This document shows positions 28,386-39,066 of a stretch of 64,000 bases of DNA, in pieces (position 1 is the first letter of the stretch; every line of letters starts with the position of its first letter). A program made the translations under genes and the position numbers. The notes below the pieces were generated by a model. The model was not told the origin of the DNA. It made no database searches and saw only the letters and a list, made by a program, of their open reading frames with translations. Source of the stretch: Sphingomonas rosea (GTDB lineage Bacteria; Pseudomonadota; Alphaproteobacteria; Sphingomonadales; Sphingomonadaceae); the NCBI RefSeq assembly GCF_039538065.1, contig NZ_BAABBR010000001.1:782501-846500 (forward strand), in the 5' to 3' direction.

Positions 28386-28847
28386 ATGTCCATCGATCAG
28401 CGCCTCGCCGAACTCGGCATCACCCTTCCCCAGCCCGCCGCGCCCGTGGCTTCCTACGTGCCCGCGGTGCTGACCGGAAACCTGCTCCACATTTCGGGTC
28501 AGATCAGCTTTGCCGAGGATGGCAGCCTGATCACCGGCCGGCTCGGCGAGAATGTCGATCTCGAGGCCGGGCAGGCCGCCGCGCGGCGCTGCGGGCTCAT
28601 GCTGCTGGCGCAGATCAAGGCTGCGGTCGGCTCGCTCGATCGCGTCTCGCGCGTCGTGAAGCTCGGCGTCTTCGTCAATTCGGTCGGCGAGTTCACCGAC
28701 CAGCCGAAGGTTGCCAACGGCGCCTCGGACCTCATGGCCGAGGTGTTCGGGGAGGCCGGCCGCCATGCGCGCTCGGCGGTAGGCGTTCCGACGCTGCCGC
28801 TCGGAGTCGCGGTCGAGGTCGACGCCATCGTCGAGATCCGCGACTGA
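28386..28847 (+). CDS. RidA family protein
   Basis: 153-residue YjgF/YER057c/UK114 protein. Archetypal RidA removes reactive enamine/imine intermediates made by PLP enzymes. The protein has the LHISGQI strand and the C-terminal GVAVEVDAIVEI motif, but where RidA has its substrate-binding Arg (usually followed by strand-ending Cys/Val-Glu-Ile) the sequence reads RHARSAVGVPTLPLG, as in the longer RidA subfamily with an N-terminal IDQRLAELGI. Activity of that subfamily is less certain. Co-directional with the SDR gene, 32 nt apart. Confidence 0.88.
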   Translation: MSIDQRLAELGITLPQPAAPVASYVPAVLTGNLLHISGQISFAEDGSLITGRLGENVDLEAGQAAARRCGLMLLAQIKAAVGSLDRVSRVVKLGVFVNSVGEFTDQPKVANGASDLMAEVFGEAGRHARSAVGVPTLPLGVAVEVDAIVEIRD

Positions 28848-28914
28848 TTTGCGACCGGACCGGACCCAAGGTTCGGTCTTCCGCTTCGGCCTCAAGCGCT
28901 TATCTCGGGTGACG

Positions 28915-30045
28915 ATGGCTGATCGTGACCCCGCCGAAATCCGAATCGCCGATTCGATGCTCGCCATTGATCCGGTCGAGTGGGATCGGCTGGCGGGATC
29001 GGCCGACCCTTTCCTGTCGCACGCCTTCCTCGCCGCGCTCGAATCGTCGGGCAGTGCGACGGGGCAGACCGGCTGGACTCCGCTTCCACTGACCGTCTCT
29101 CAAGGCGGAGCGGTGGTCGGCGCCGCACCGGCCTATCTCAAGACGCACAGCCAAGGCGAATATATCTTCGACCACGCCTGGGCCGACGCATGGGAGCGGG
29201 CGGGGGGCAATTATTATCCCAAGCTCCTGATCGCGGTCCCCTTCACCCCCGTGGTCGGGCCACGCCTCCTCGGCCAGGCACCCGAGCTGGTGCTCGCCGG
29301 GGCCGAGGCACTCACCACGCAGAATCAGCTGTCGTCGGCGCACATCAATTTCCTGATCGAGGCCGAGGCCGACATCGCCGAGCGACGCGGCTGGCTGGTC
29401 CGCCACGGCATCCAGTATCATTTCGTTGATCGCGGCTATGGCGACTTCGAGGGGTTCCTCGCCGCCTGCAGCAGCCGCAAGCGCAAGACGATCCGCAAGG
29501 AGCGCGCCGCCGCGCGCGAGGGACTGACCTTCCGCCACCTGCGCGGCGCGGAGATTGGCGCGGCCGACATGGACGCGATGTGGCGCTTCTATCAGGACAC
29601 GGGCAGCCGCAAATGGGGCCGGCCCTACCTCACCCGCGACTTCTTCGGATCGGCGGTGGCGCGGCTCGGCGACCAGCTGCTGCTGTTCCTCGCCGAGCGC
29701 GACGGCCATCCCATCGCCGGGGCGCTCAACTGGGTCGGGAGCGATACGCTCTACGGGCGCTACTGGGGATGCAGCGAGGATGTGCCCTTCCTGCATTTCG
29801 AGCTGTGCTACTATCAGGCGATCGACTGGGCGCTGGCCAATGGCCGCACGACCGTCCAGGCCGGCGCGCAGGGCGAGCACAAGCTTGCCCGCGGCTATGA
29901 GCCCGTGACGACCCTCAGCGCGCACTTCCTTCCCGATCCGGGCTTCCGCTCGGCCGTCGCCGACTTCCTCGTGCGCGAGCGGACCGCGGTGGCCAATGAG
30001 ATCGCCGCGCTCCGCGAAGAACTCCCGTTCCGCAAGGAAGGATAG
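28915..30045 (+). CDS. FemAB/GNAT-like protein (peptidogalycan biosynthesis, DUF482 type)
   Basis: 376-residue protein with a double GNAT-like fold of the FemAB-related DUF482 family. Conserved stretches include PFLSHAFLAALESSG near the start, SSRKRKTIRKERAAA mid-protein, and the C-terminal QAGAQGEHKLARGYEP motif. The family is linked by name to cell-wall or peptidyl transfer, but activity is unproven. The ATG at 28915 is preferred to an upstream TTG at 28849 because the conserved fold begins soon after. Ends one base from the convergent gene at 30047. Confidence 0.82.
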   Translation: MADRDPAEIRIADSMLAIDPVEWDRLAGSADPFLSHAFLAALESSGSATGQTGWTPLPLTVSQGGAVVGAAPAYLKTHSQGEYIFDHAWADAWERAGGNYYPKLLIAVPFTPVVGPRLLGQAPELVLAGAEALTTQNQLSSAHINFLIEAEADIAERRGWLVRHGIQYHFVDRGYGDFEGFLAACSSRKRKTIRKERAAAREGLTFRHLRGAEIGAADMDAMWRFYQDTGSRKWGRPYLTRDFFGSAVARLGDQLLLFLAERDGHPIAGALNWVGSDTLYGRYWGCSEDVPFLHFELCYYQAIDWALANGRTTVQAGAQGEHKLARGYEPVTTLSAHFLPDPGFRSAVADFLVRERTAVANEIAALREELPFRKEG

Positions 30046-30046
30046 G

Positions 30047-30406
30047 CTAGCGGGTCGCGCGGCCCTGTTCGCGCCCTTCGACTTCCGTGCCGACTTGCTC
30101 GAAGATCTTGCCGCGGCGCTGCATGAAATCGCCGCACGACTGCAGGATTGGGCCGATCGGCTTGCCCTTGATCGCCCCTGCCGCCTGCTCGGCGAGGGCA
30201 CCGAGCTGCGCTTGCGTCACGCTCGAATCGACCCGGCCCATGAAGAACATCGCGGCGATCTGGGCCATCAGCGCCATGTCCTTGTCAGGCAAAGCGCTCG
30301 CCGCCTGCTGCGTCACCAGCATGCATTGCATGTCGAAATCCCTGCTTCCCGGCGCCGCGACCCCCGGGACCGGCTGCAGCGCGATCAATCCTGCCAACCA
30401 CCACAT
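30047..30406 (-). CDS. Hypothetical exported protein
   Basis: 119-residue protein with a short signal-like N-terminus (MWWLAGLIALQPVPGVAA), two Cys in the mature part (DMQCMLV and LQSCGDF) that could form a disulfide, and an Ala-rich helical middle (MALMAQIAAMFFMGR). No family was recognised. It begins 25 nt past the terminator of the upstream cold-shock gene. Confidence 0.65.
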   Translation of the reverse strand: MWWLAGLIALQPVPGVAAPGSRDFDMQCMLVTQQAASALPDKDMALMAQIAAMFFMGRVDSSVTQAQLGALAEQAAGAIKGKPIGPILQSCGDFMQRRGKIFEQVGTEVEGREQGRATR

Positions 30407-30430
30407 CGACGCTTCCCCTATTCTTCCAAA

Positions 30431-30466
30431 AGAAAAGGCTCGCCGGAGATCTCCCCGGCGAGCCTT
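30431..30466 (-). terminator. Rho-independent terminator of the cold-shock gene
   Basis: 12-bp perfect stem (AAGGCTCGCCGG / CCGGCGAGCCTT) at 30435-30446 and 30455-30466 with an 8-nt loop. Read on the minus strand it is followed by TTTTCTTTT. It lies 29 nt after the cold-shock protein stop. Confidence 0.9.
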
Positions 30467-30494
30467 CCTGCCCCTCGCGTGAACGCGAGTGTTC

Positions 30495-31340
30495 TTAGTT
30501 CTGGAGCGGCGAGAGATTCACCGCGGCATGCTTGCCGCGACGATCGACCTCGAGCTCGAACTCGAGCTTGTCGCCCTCGTTGAGGCTGGCCATGCCCGCC
30601 CGCTCAACGGCCGAGATGTGCACGAACGCGTCGGGCTGCCCGTCGTCGCGCTGAATGAAGCCGAAGCCCTTCATCGCGTTGAAGAACTTGACCGTCCCGG
30701 TCGCCTTTTCGCCGGTCAGCTGACGCTGCGGCGCAGCGGCTTCCGCACGCTCAACCGCGATCGGCTCGCCGTCGATGCGCAGATTGGTCGCCGAAACGCG
30801 ACCACCGCGGTCGACGAGCGTGAACTCGAGCGGCTGACCATCGGCGAGGTCGGTGAGACCCGCCTGCTCGACGGCCGAGATGTGCACGAAGACGTCCTCG
30901 CCGCCATCGTCACGGACGATGAAGCCGAAGCCCTTCTGCGGGTTGAAGAACTTGACGATGCCCTTGCCCTCGCCGACGACCTGGGGGGGCATTCCGCCGC
31001 CGCCGCCGCCGCCGCCGCCGAAGCCGCCGCCGCCGCCGCCGCCGAAGCCACCGCCACCACCACCGCCGCCGAAGCGATCGCCGCCACCGCCGCCGTAACC
31101 GCCGCCACCGCCGCCGCGATAGCCACCGCCACCGCCGCCGCCACCGTAGCCGCCGCCACCACCGCCGCGATAGCCACCGCCACCGCCGCCGCCGAACCGG
31201 TCACCGCCACCGAAGCCGCCGCCACCAAAGTCGCCGCCGCCGAAGCCGCCGCCACCGAAGTCACCGCCGCTGCCGCCGAAATCACCCTTGTCGCGTCCGC
31301 GACCGCCCCGGTCGCCCTTACGCCCTCGATCGTAACCCAT
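30495..31340 (-). CDS. Cold-shock protein with Gly-rich N-terminus and two cold-shock domains
   Basis: 281-residue RNA/ssDNA-binding protein. Residues 1-20 are basic (GYDRGRKGDRGGRGRDKG). Residues 21-116 are a Gly-rich tract of repeated GGGGFGGGD, YRGGGGGG and YGGGGG units. Then come two cold-shock domains: ~123-187 (GIVKFFNPQKGFGFI, DVFVHISAVE) and ~212-278 (GTVKFFNAMKGFGFI, DAFVHISAVE). RNP1 and RNP2 aromatics are intact in both. An internal Met117 could start a tract-free form. A 199-nt gene-free stretch upstream may hold a long 5' leader, as in other cold-shock genes. Confidence 0.92.
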   Translation of the reverse strand: MGYDRGRKGDRGGRGRDKGDFGGSGGDFGGGGFGGGDFGGGGFGGGDRFGGGGGGGYRGGGGGGYGGGGGGGGYRGGGGGGYGGGGGDRFGGGGGGGGFGGGGGGGFGGGGGGGGGMPPQVVGEGKGIVKFFNPQKGFGFIVRDDGGEDVFVHISAVEQAGLTDLADGQPLEFTLVDRGGRVSATNLRIDGEPIAVERAEAAAPQRQLTGEKATGTVKFFNAMKGFGFIQRDDGQPDAFVHISAVERAGMASLNEGDKLEFELEVDRRGKHAAVNLSPLQN

Positions 31341-31539
31341 GCCCGTGCAAACTTCCTCGAACCCGTTTAATCTTCAAACCAACGCGCTGGGCTCAACGGC
31401 GCAACCGGTCACGGCACATCCAACGGACGTGATTCCGTCTCGGACCCTACAGGAAAAAACCGCACTCCTCTAGCCGTTTGTCTCGCCTCTGCTGTCAGGA
31501 CCGGTTAAGCGGGGCCGACGCAGGAACCACAGACAGATT

Positions 31540-32160
31540 ATGGCCATCCATTTCCACGAAGAAGATCTCCCCGGAACCGACCTGTTCGGGCCCGGTCCGA
31601 TCGCCGTCGACACCGAGGCGATGGGCCTTCACCCCGGCCGCGATCGGCTGTGCCTCGTGCAATTGTCGGACGGGTCGGGCGACGAGCATCTCGTGCGCTT
31701 CTCGCCGGGAAGCGACTATGCCGCGCCCAACCTCAAGGCGCTGTTGGGCGATCCGAACCGCCTGAAGCTCTATCATTTCGCCCGGTTCGATATCGCGATC
31801 ATGCGATACTATCTGGGGATCATGGCCGCGCCGCTCTACTGCACCCGCACCGCTTCGCGACTGGTTCGGACCTACACCGACCGGCATGGCCTCAAGGAAC
31901 TGGTCAAGGAACTGCTCGGACAGGACCTCAACAAGCAGCAGCAGACCAGCGACTGGGGCGGCCCCGACCTCAATGACGCCCAGCGCGACTATGCCGCGAG
32001 CGACGTGCGCTATCTCCACGCGCTGAAGGAAAAGCTCGACGTTCGGCTCGCCCGCGAAGGCCGCACCGCGCTCGCGCAGGCCTGCTTCGACTTCCTCCCC
32101 GCCCGGGCCGAGCTCGATCTCGCCGGCTGGCCGGAAGAGGATCTGTTCGCGCACAGCTGA
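31540..32160 (+). CDS. rnd: Ribonuclease D (DEDDy exonuclease)
   Basis: 206-residue 3'-5' exoribonuclease, exonuclease domain only (no HRDC domains), the short form common in alphaproteobacteria. The DEDDy residues are visible in AVDTEAMGLHP (Exo I), YHFARFDIAIM (Exo II) and DYAASDVRYL (Exo III with Tyr). It processes tRNA and other stable RNAs. Its stop overlaps the lptC start by one base (TGATG), so it heads the lptC-lptA-lptB-rpoN cluster. Confidence 0.92.
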   Translation: MAIHFHEEDLPGTDLFGPGPIAVDTEAMGLHPGRDRLCLVQLSDGSGDEHLVRFSPGSDYAAPNLKALLGDPNRLKLYHFARFDIAIMRYYLGIMAAPLYCTRTASRLVRTYTDRHGLKELVKELLGQDLNKQQQTSDWGGPDLNDAQRDYAASDVRYLHALKEKLDVRLAREGRTALAQACFDFLPARAELDLAGWPEEDLFAHS

Positions 32161-32885
32161 TGAGCGAAGCTGCCAACCTGCAGCGCGAACAGGCGCAACA
32201 ATGGGCGGAGCCGGGCAGTCCGCACGACCGGCTGGTCGGCCTTCTCAAGGTCGCTTTGCCCTCGGCCGTGGGCGTCATCGGGGCGATCTTCCTCATGCTC
32301 CCGCTCACCAAGCAGCAGGAAGCGAGCTTCATCCTCGACAAGAAGGACGTCAGCAAGGCCGAGGAGCGGATGAAGATCGAGGCGGCGCGCTACAACGGCA
32401 CCGACGACCAGGGTCAGCCTTTCCTCCTCGTCGCCGATCGCGCGGTACAGCAGACCAGCAATGTGCCGATCGTCGACATCAACGGCGTGATGGCCCGGCT
32501 CGGGCTGCGCGAAGGCCCGGCCACCATCCAAGCGCAGCGCGGCCGCTACGACCTTGACCGCCAGCAGGTGGCGGTGAACGGACCGGTGCGTGTCAGCGGC
32601 CCCGAGGGCGAGCAACTCCTCACCCGGGACGTCCTGGTCGACCTGCGCAGCAGGCAGGTCCGAAGCACCGGGCAGGTGAGCGGCCGCATGCCGGTCGGCA
32701 CCTTCAACGCCAACAGCCTGTCGGCCGATCTCGGTACCAGGCAGGTGGCGCTCAACGGCGGCGTGAACGGAACGATCAAGCTCGGGAACTTCCAGGCCGG
32801 GCGGATGCGGGTGGACCTCAATAACCGCATTGTCGTGCTCGATGGCGGCGCCCGGTTGAAAATCACGCCCGGGACCGTCAGATGA
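32160..32885 (+). CDS. lptC: LPS export protein LptC
   Basis: 241-residue bitopic inner-membrane protein of the Lpt bridge: cytoplasmic N-terminus, one helix (about residues 23-44, VALPSAVGVIGAIFLML) and a periplasmic beta-jellyroll. It passes LPS from LptBFG to LptA. Assignment rests on topology and on position directly upstream of lptA and lptB. It is longer than E. coli LptC (191 residues). Overlaps rnd by 1 nt and lptA by 4 nt (ATGA). Confidence 0.9.
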   Translation: MSEAANLQREQAQQWAEPGSPHDRLVGLLKVALPSAVGVIGAIFLMLPLTKQQEASFILDKKDVSKAEERMKIEAARYNGTDDQGQPFLLVADRAVQQTSNVPIVDINGVMARLGLREGPATIQAQRGRYDLDRQQVAVNGPVRVSGPEGEQLLTRDVLVDLRSRQVRSTGQVSGRMPVGTFNANSLSADLGTRQVALNGGVNGTIKLGNFQAGRMRVDLNNRIVVLDGGARLKITPGTVR

Positions 32886-33433
32886 GCGCCATGGGGACCA
32901 TCCGCACCTTCGCCATCGCCTTTGCGCTGACCACGGCCACCGTGGGCGGAGTCGCGTTGGCGCAAACCCAGGGCGGCCCGGTCTCGGCTCTGAAGGGCCA
33001 TGACGCCAATGCGCCGATCGACGTCGCGAGCGATCGGATCGAGGTGCAGGATCGCTCGGACCGCGCGATCTTCGCGGGCAACGTCAAGGTGCGGCAGGCC
33101 GACCTCACGCTCGACACCGAGCGGCTGACCGTCGCCTATACCAGCGCCGGCAATCTCCAGATCGATCGTCTCGATGCGTCGGGCGGAGTGATCGTCCGCT
33201 CGCCGAGCGAGACCGCGCGCGGCGACTTCGGCATCTACGATATCAACCGGCGCCTGATCACGCTGATTGGCGCCGTCCAGCTCCAGCGCGGCGATTCGCG
33301 TATTTCGGGCGCCCGCCTGACGATCGACATGACCAGCGGACGCGCGGTCGTCGACGGCGGTCCGGTCGGAGTCGGCGAATCGGGTGGTCGAGTGACGGGG
33401 CACTTCACCGTCCCCCAGCGCCGCGGCAGCTGA
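32882..33433 (+). CDS. lptA: LPS transport periplasmic protein LptA
   Basis: 183-residue OstA-domain protein bridging LptC and LptD. Signal peptide at residues 1-28 (ending GVALAQ), then beta-jellyroll: PIDVASDRIEVQDRSDRAIFAGNV, VRQADLTLDTERL and the C-terminal strands with a Gly-rich tail. Overlaps lptC (ATGA); lptB starts one base after its stop. Confidence 0.93.
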   Translation: MSAMGTIRTFAIAFALTTATVGGVALAQTQGGPVSALKGHDANAPIDVASDRIEVQDRSDRAIFAGNVKVRQADLTLDTERLTVAYTSAGNLQIDRLDASGGVIVRSPSETARGDFGIYDINRRLITLIGAVQLQRGDSRISGARLTIDMTSGRAVVDGGPVGVGESGGRVTGHFTVPQRRGS

Positions 33434-33434
33434 G

Positions 33435-34211
33435 ATGAACGAGGCCAGCGCGATCGATCGGGCGGGCACCAGCGCCGCCGACGGCGCCATGCGCGGCCTT
33501 GCCGTCCGCAACATCGCCAAGAGCTACGACAAGCGACAGGTCCTCCGCGACGTCAGCCTCGAGGTCCATCGCGGTGAGGTGGTCGGCCTCCTGGGTCCCA
33601 ACGGCGCGGGCAAGACCACCAGTTTCTATTCGGTCATGGGCCTGGTGAAGCCCGACGCCGGCAGGATCATGCTCGACGGGCGCGATATCACCGGCCTGCC
33701 GATGTACCGCCGCGCGATCCTTGGCCTCGGTTACCTTCCGCAGGAAACCAGCATCTTCCGGGGCCTGACGGTCGAGCAGAACATCATGGCCGTGCTCGAG
33801 GTCGCCGAGCCCGACAAGCAGGCCCGCCAGGCCCGGCTTGAACAATTGCTCGGCGAATTCGGCCTCGTCGGCCTGCGCGCCTCGCCCGCCATGGCGCTGT
33901 CGGGCGGTGAACGCCGTCGCTGCGAAATCGCCCGGGCGCTCGCCGCCGATCCCAAGATCATGCTCCTCGACGAGCCGTTCGCGGGCATCGACCCGCTGTC
34001 GATCGCCGACATCCGCGACCTCGTGAAGGACTTGAAGGATCGCGACATCGGTGTCCTCATCACCGATCACAACGTCCGCGAGACGCTCGACATCGTCGAC
34101 CGGGCCTGCATCATCTACGACGGTCAGGTGCTGTTCGCCGGGACCCCGGAAGCGTTGGTCGCCGACCAGGACGTCCGGCGGCTCTATCTCGGCGAAAGCT
34201 TCGAGCTCTAG
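33435..34211 (+). CDS. lptB: LPS export ATP-binding protein LptB
   Basis: 258-residue ABC ATPase powering LPS extraction with LptF/LptG (not in this window). Walker A GPNGAGKTT, Q-loop PQETSIFRGLTVEQN, signature LSGGERRR and Walker B LLDEPFAG are intact, and the LptB-specific pattern around ITDHNVRETL is present. The gene follows lptA by one base and precedes rpoN by 11 nt. Confidence 0.97.
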   Translation: MNEASAIDRAGTSAADGAMRGLAVRNIAKSYDKRQVLRDVSLEVHRGEVVGLLGPNGAGKTTSFYSVMGLVKPDAGRIMLDGRDITGLPMYRRAILGLGYLPQETSIFRGLTVEQNIMAVLEVAEPDKQARQARLEQLLGEFGLVGLRASPAMALSGGERRRCEIARALAADPKIMLLDEPFAGIDPLSIADIRDLVKDLKDRDIGVLITDHNVRETLDIVDRACIIYDGQVLFAGTPEALVADQDVRRLYLGESFEL

Positions 34212-34222
34212 GGAGCGCGGCC

Positions 34223-35656
34223 GTGGGGCTCGGCCCGGGACTTCAACTCCGTCAGGCCCAGTCGCTGGTCATGAGCCAGCAGCTCCAGCAGGCGATCAAG
34301 CTCCTCCAGCTCACCAACGTCGAAGTCGAGGCGGCCATCGCCGAGGAATTGGCGAAGAATCCCCTTCTCGAAATGGGCGGCGACGGCGACGTGGTCGTGC
34401 GCGAGGACGTTGAATTCGGCGATGCCCCCGCCGATCCCCGCGGAGCGGATGAACTGAGCGGCAAGGGCGAGGAAGCACTCGATGCCGACTGGCGCGATGC
34501 AGCCGCCGAGACCGATGCCGGCTACGAGATCGGGAGCGGCGACGAGGAAGGGTTCGATTTCGACCGGCTCGCGTCCTGCGAGAGCGGCTTGTGCGAGCAT
34601 CTCATGGCGCAGCTTCACGGCGCCGGCGGGGCCGCGGGCCGCGCCGCCGAGGCGATCGTCCACGAGCTCGAGGAAACCGGCTGGCTGACGACCTCGCTCC
34701 GTGACATCGCCCATGCTCTCGACCTCACCGTCAAGGATGTCGAAGCGGGGTTGCGGCTGGTCCAGGGGCTTGAACCCGCCGGTGTCGGGGCACGCGACCT
34801 TGCCGAATGCCTCGCGCTTCAGGCCAAGGCCGCCGACCGATACGATCCCGCCATGGCGCGGCTCATCGCCAATCTCGACCTCCTGTCGCGCGGCCAGATG
34901 GCGGCGCTGAAGCGGATCTGCGGGGTCGATGACGAGGACCTCGCCGACATGATCGCCGAGCTCCGCAGCTACGACCCCAAGCCAGGTTGCCGCTTCGCCG
35001 CCGAACCGGCTGCGTCGAGCGAGCCCGACGTTCTCGTCCGCCGCACCGCCGCCGGTTTCTCGGTCGAGCTCAACCCCGCGACCTTGCCGCGCGTGCTGGT
35101 CAACCGCCGCTATCACCGCGAGCTCAAGGCCGCCGCCACCGACAAGCAGGCCAAGAGCTGGCTGTCCGAACAATTGCAGAGTGCGTCTTGGCTGGTTCGC
35201 GCGCTCGACCAGCGCGCGCGCACGATCGTCCGGATCGTCAGCGCGGTGGTCGAATCCCAAGAAGGCTTCTTCCGTGAAGGCGTGGCTGCGCTTCGCCCGC
35301 TCACCATGGGGCGGATCGCCGAAGCGGTGGAGATGCACGAGAGTACCGTCAGCCGTGTCGCCTCGGGCAAGACGTTGCTGTGCGAGCATGGCCTGTTCGA
35401 ACTGCGCAGCTTCTTCTCGAGCGGGGTCGCAGCCGACGATGGCGAAGGCGCCAGCGCCGAAGCGGTCAAGGCCGCGATCGCCAAGCTCGTCGCGGCCGAG
35501 ACCGAGGTGCTGAGTGACGATCAGCTGGTCGACGCGCTGAAAGAGCAGGGTTTCGTTCTCGCCCGCCGTACCGTCGCCAAATATCGCGAAGCGATCGGGA
35601 TCGGCTCGAGCGTCCAGCGCCGTCGTCAGCGCGCCATTTCGGGCAAGGCCGCCTAG
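34223..35656 (+). CDS. rpoN: RNA polymerase sigma-54 factor
   Basis: 477-residue sigma-54. Region I is Gln/Leu-rich (LQLRQAQSLVMSQQLQQAIKLLQL, activator-responsive), the core-binding domain spans ~120-330, and the DNA-binding domain includes ESTVSRVASGK and the RpoN box ARRTVAKYRE. It needs AAA+ enhancer-binding proteins; none is encoded nearby. GTG start at 34223. The usual downstream genes hpf and ptsN are missing: the next gene is convergent and overlaps stops in CTAG (35653-35656). Confidence 0.97.
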   Translation: MGLGPGLQLRQAQSLVMSQQLQQAIKLLQLTNVEVEAAIAEELAKNPLLEMGGDGDVVVREDVEFGDAPADPRGADELSGKGEEALDADWRDAAAETDAGYEIGSGDEEGFDFDRLASCESGLCEHLMAQLHGAGGAAGRAAEAIVHELEETGWLTTSLRDIAHALDLTVKDVEAGLRLVQGLEPAGVGARDLAECLALQAKAADRYDPAMARLIANLDLLSRGQMAALKRICGVDDEDLADMIAELRSYDPKPGCRFAAEPAASSEPDVLVRRTAAGFSVELNPATLPRVLVNRRYHRELKAAATDKQAKSWLSEQLQSASWLVRALDQRARTIVRIVSAVVESQEGFFREGVAALRPLTMGRIAEAVEMHESTVSRVASGKTLLCEHGLFELRSFFSSGVAADDGEGASAEAVKAAIAKLVAAETEVLSDDQLVDALKEQGFVLARRTVAKYREAIGIGSSVQRRRQRAISGKAA

Positions 35657-36417
35657 AGCCGGACCCGCGCCCAGATCGGGAGGTGGTCGCTCGCGATTCG
35701 TGCCCGCTCGCTGTGGTGCACACCTGCCGCCTCGATGACGAGGTCTTGGTCGACCATGATCCGGTCCAGCACCGCCACCGGCCGACGCGAATGGAAGCTC
35801 GGTCCCGTCGGCGCGATCCGGAAGCGTCCGTCGAGCTCCTTGAGGCACCCGGCAGCCGAGCGCCATTCGTTGGTATCGCCCATCAGCACGGTCGGCATCG
35901 GTTGCGGACGCTTGGCCACGGCGTCGAGGATCGCCCGCATCTGCCGCCGACGCCACAATCCGGACAGGTCCAGATGCAGCCCGATGACCCGGATGGGCCG
36001 GTCGCGGACCAGCAGCTCGGCCATCACCGCCCCGCGCGGCTCGAGCGTCGGCAGGTCGAGCGCGACCACGTCGAGAATCCCGACATGGCTCTTCACCAGG
36101 ATCGCATTGCCATGCCAGCCGATGTTGCGCGTATCGACTTTGAGCAGTTCGTCGACGCGCGCGCTGATTCCCGGCACGAGGTCGAGCGCGCGGCGGTTTC
36201 TTACCCCGACGGGCACCGGCCGGTACGGGCTATGCCCTTCCCACAGGGTGTGCGGCACCGCCGAGGCGCGCCCGCCCGTCCGCCGATCGGCTTCCTGCAG
36301 CGCCACCACATCCGCGCCAATCTCCTCCAGCACATGGAGGATGCGATGCGGATCGTGCCGCCGGTCGAGACCGACGGCCTTGTGCATGTTGTAGGAAGCG
36401 AGGGTGAGAAGGGTCAC
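35653..36417 (-). CDS. Endonuclease/exonuclease/phosphatase family protein
   Basis: 254-residue EEP-fold metal-dependent hydrolase. Catalytic motifs seen: ASYNMHKAVG (Asn), LQEADRR (metal-binding Glu), GLHLDLSGLWRR, MGDTNEW (Asp/Asn) and ASDHLPIWA (Asp-His). No signal peptide. Relatives include DNA repair nucleases, phospholipases and phosphoesterases, so the substrate is open. It lies 33 nt downstream of gyrB on the same strand. Confidence 0.88.
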   Translation of the reverse strand: MTLLTLASYNMHKAVGLDRRHDPHRILHVLEEIGADVVALQEADRRTGGRASAVPHTLWEGHSPYRPVPVGVRNRRALDLVPGISARVDELLKVDTRNIGWHGNAILVKSHVGILDVVALDLPTLEPRGAVMAELLVRDRPIRVIGLHLDLSGLWRRRQMRAILDAVAKRPQPMPTVLMGDTNEWRSAAGCLKELDGRFRIAPTGPSFHSRRPVAVLDRIMVDQDLVIEAAGVHHSERARIASDHLPIWARVRL

Positions 36418-36450
36418 CGTCGTCCAACCCCGTGTGGCGCGAAGCCGTTC

Positions 36451-38988
<2,538 letters not shown>

Positions 38989-39024
38989 TCACGCGCGGGC
39001 GGGCGCGCGCGGGCCCGCATACGC

Positions 39025-39054
39025 GAAGGGCGGAGACCGAAGTCCCCGCCCTTC
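39025..39054 (-). terminator. Stem-loop between the DEAD-box helicase and gyrB
   Basis: GAAGGGCGG-A-GAC / GTC-C-CCGCCCTTC closes over a CGAA tetraloop with one A-C mismatch. It follows the helicase stop (minus strand) by 13 nt. There is no U-run, so it may be a 3'-end stabiliser or a weak terminator. Confidence 0.5.
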
Positions 39055-39066
39055 TAATTCGAAGCT

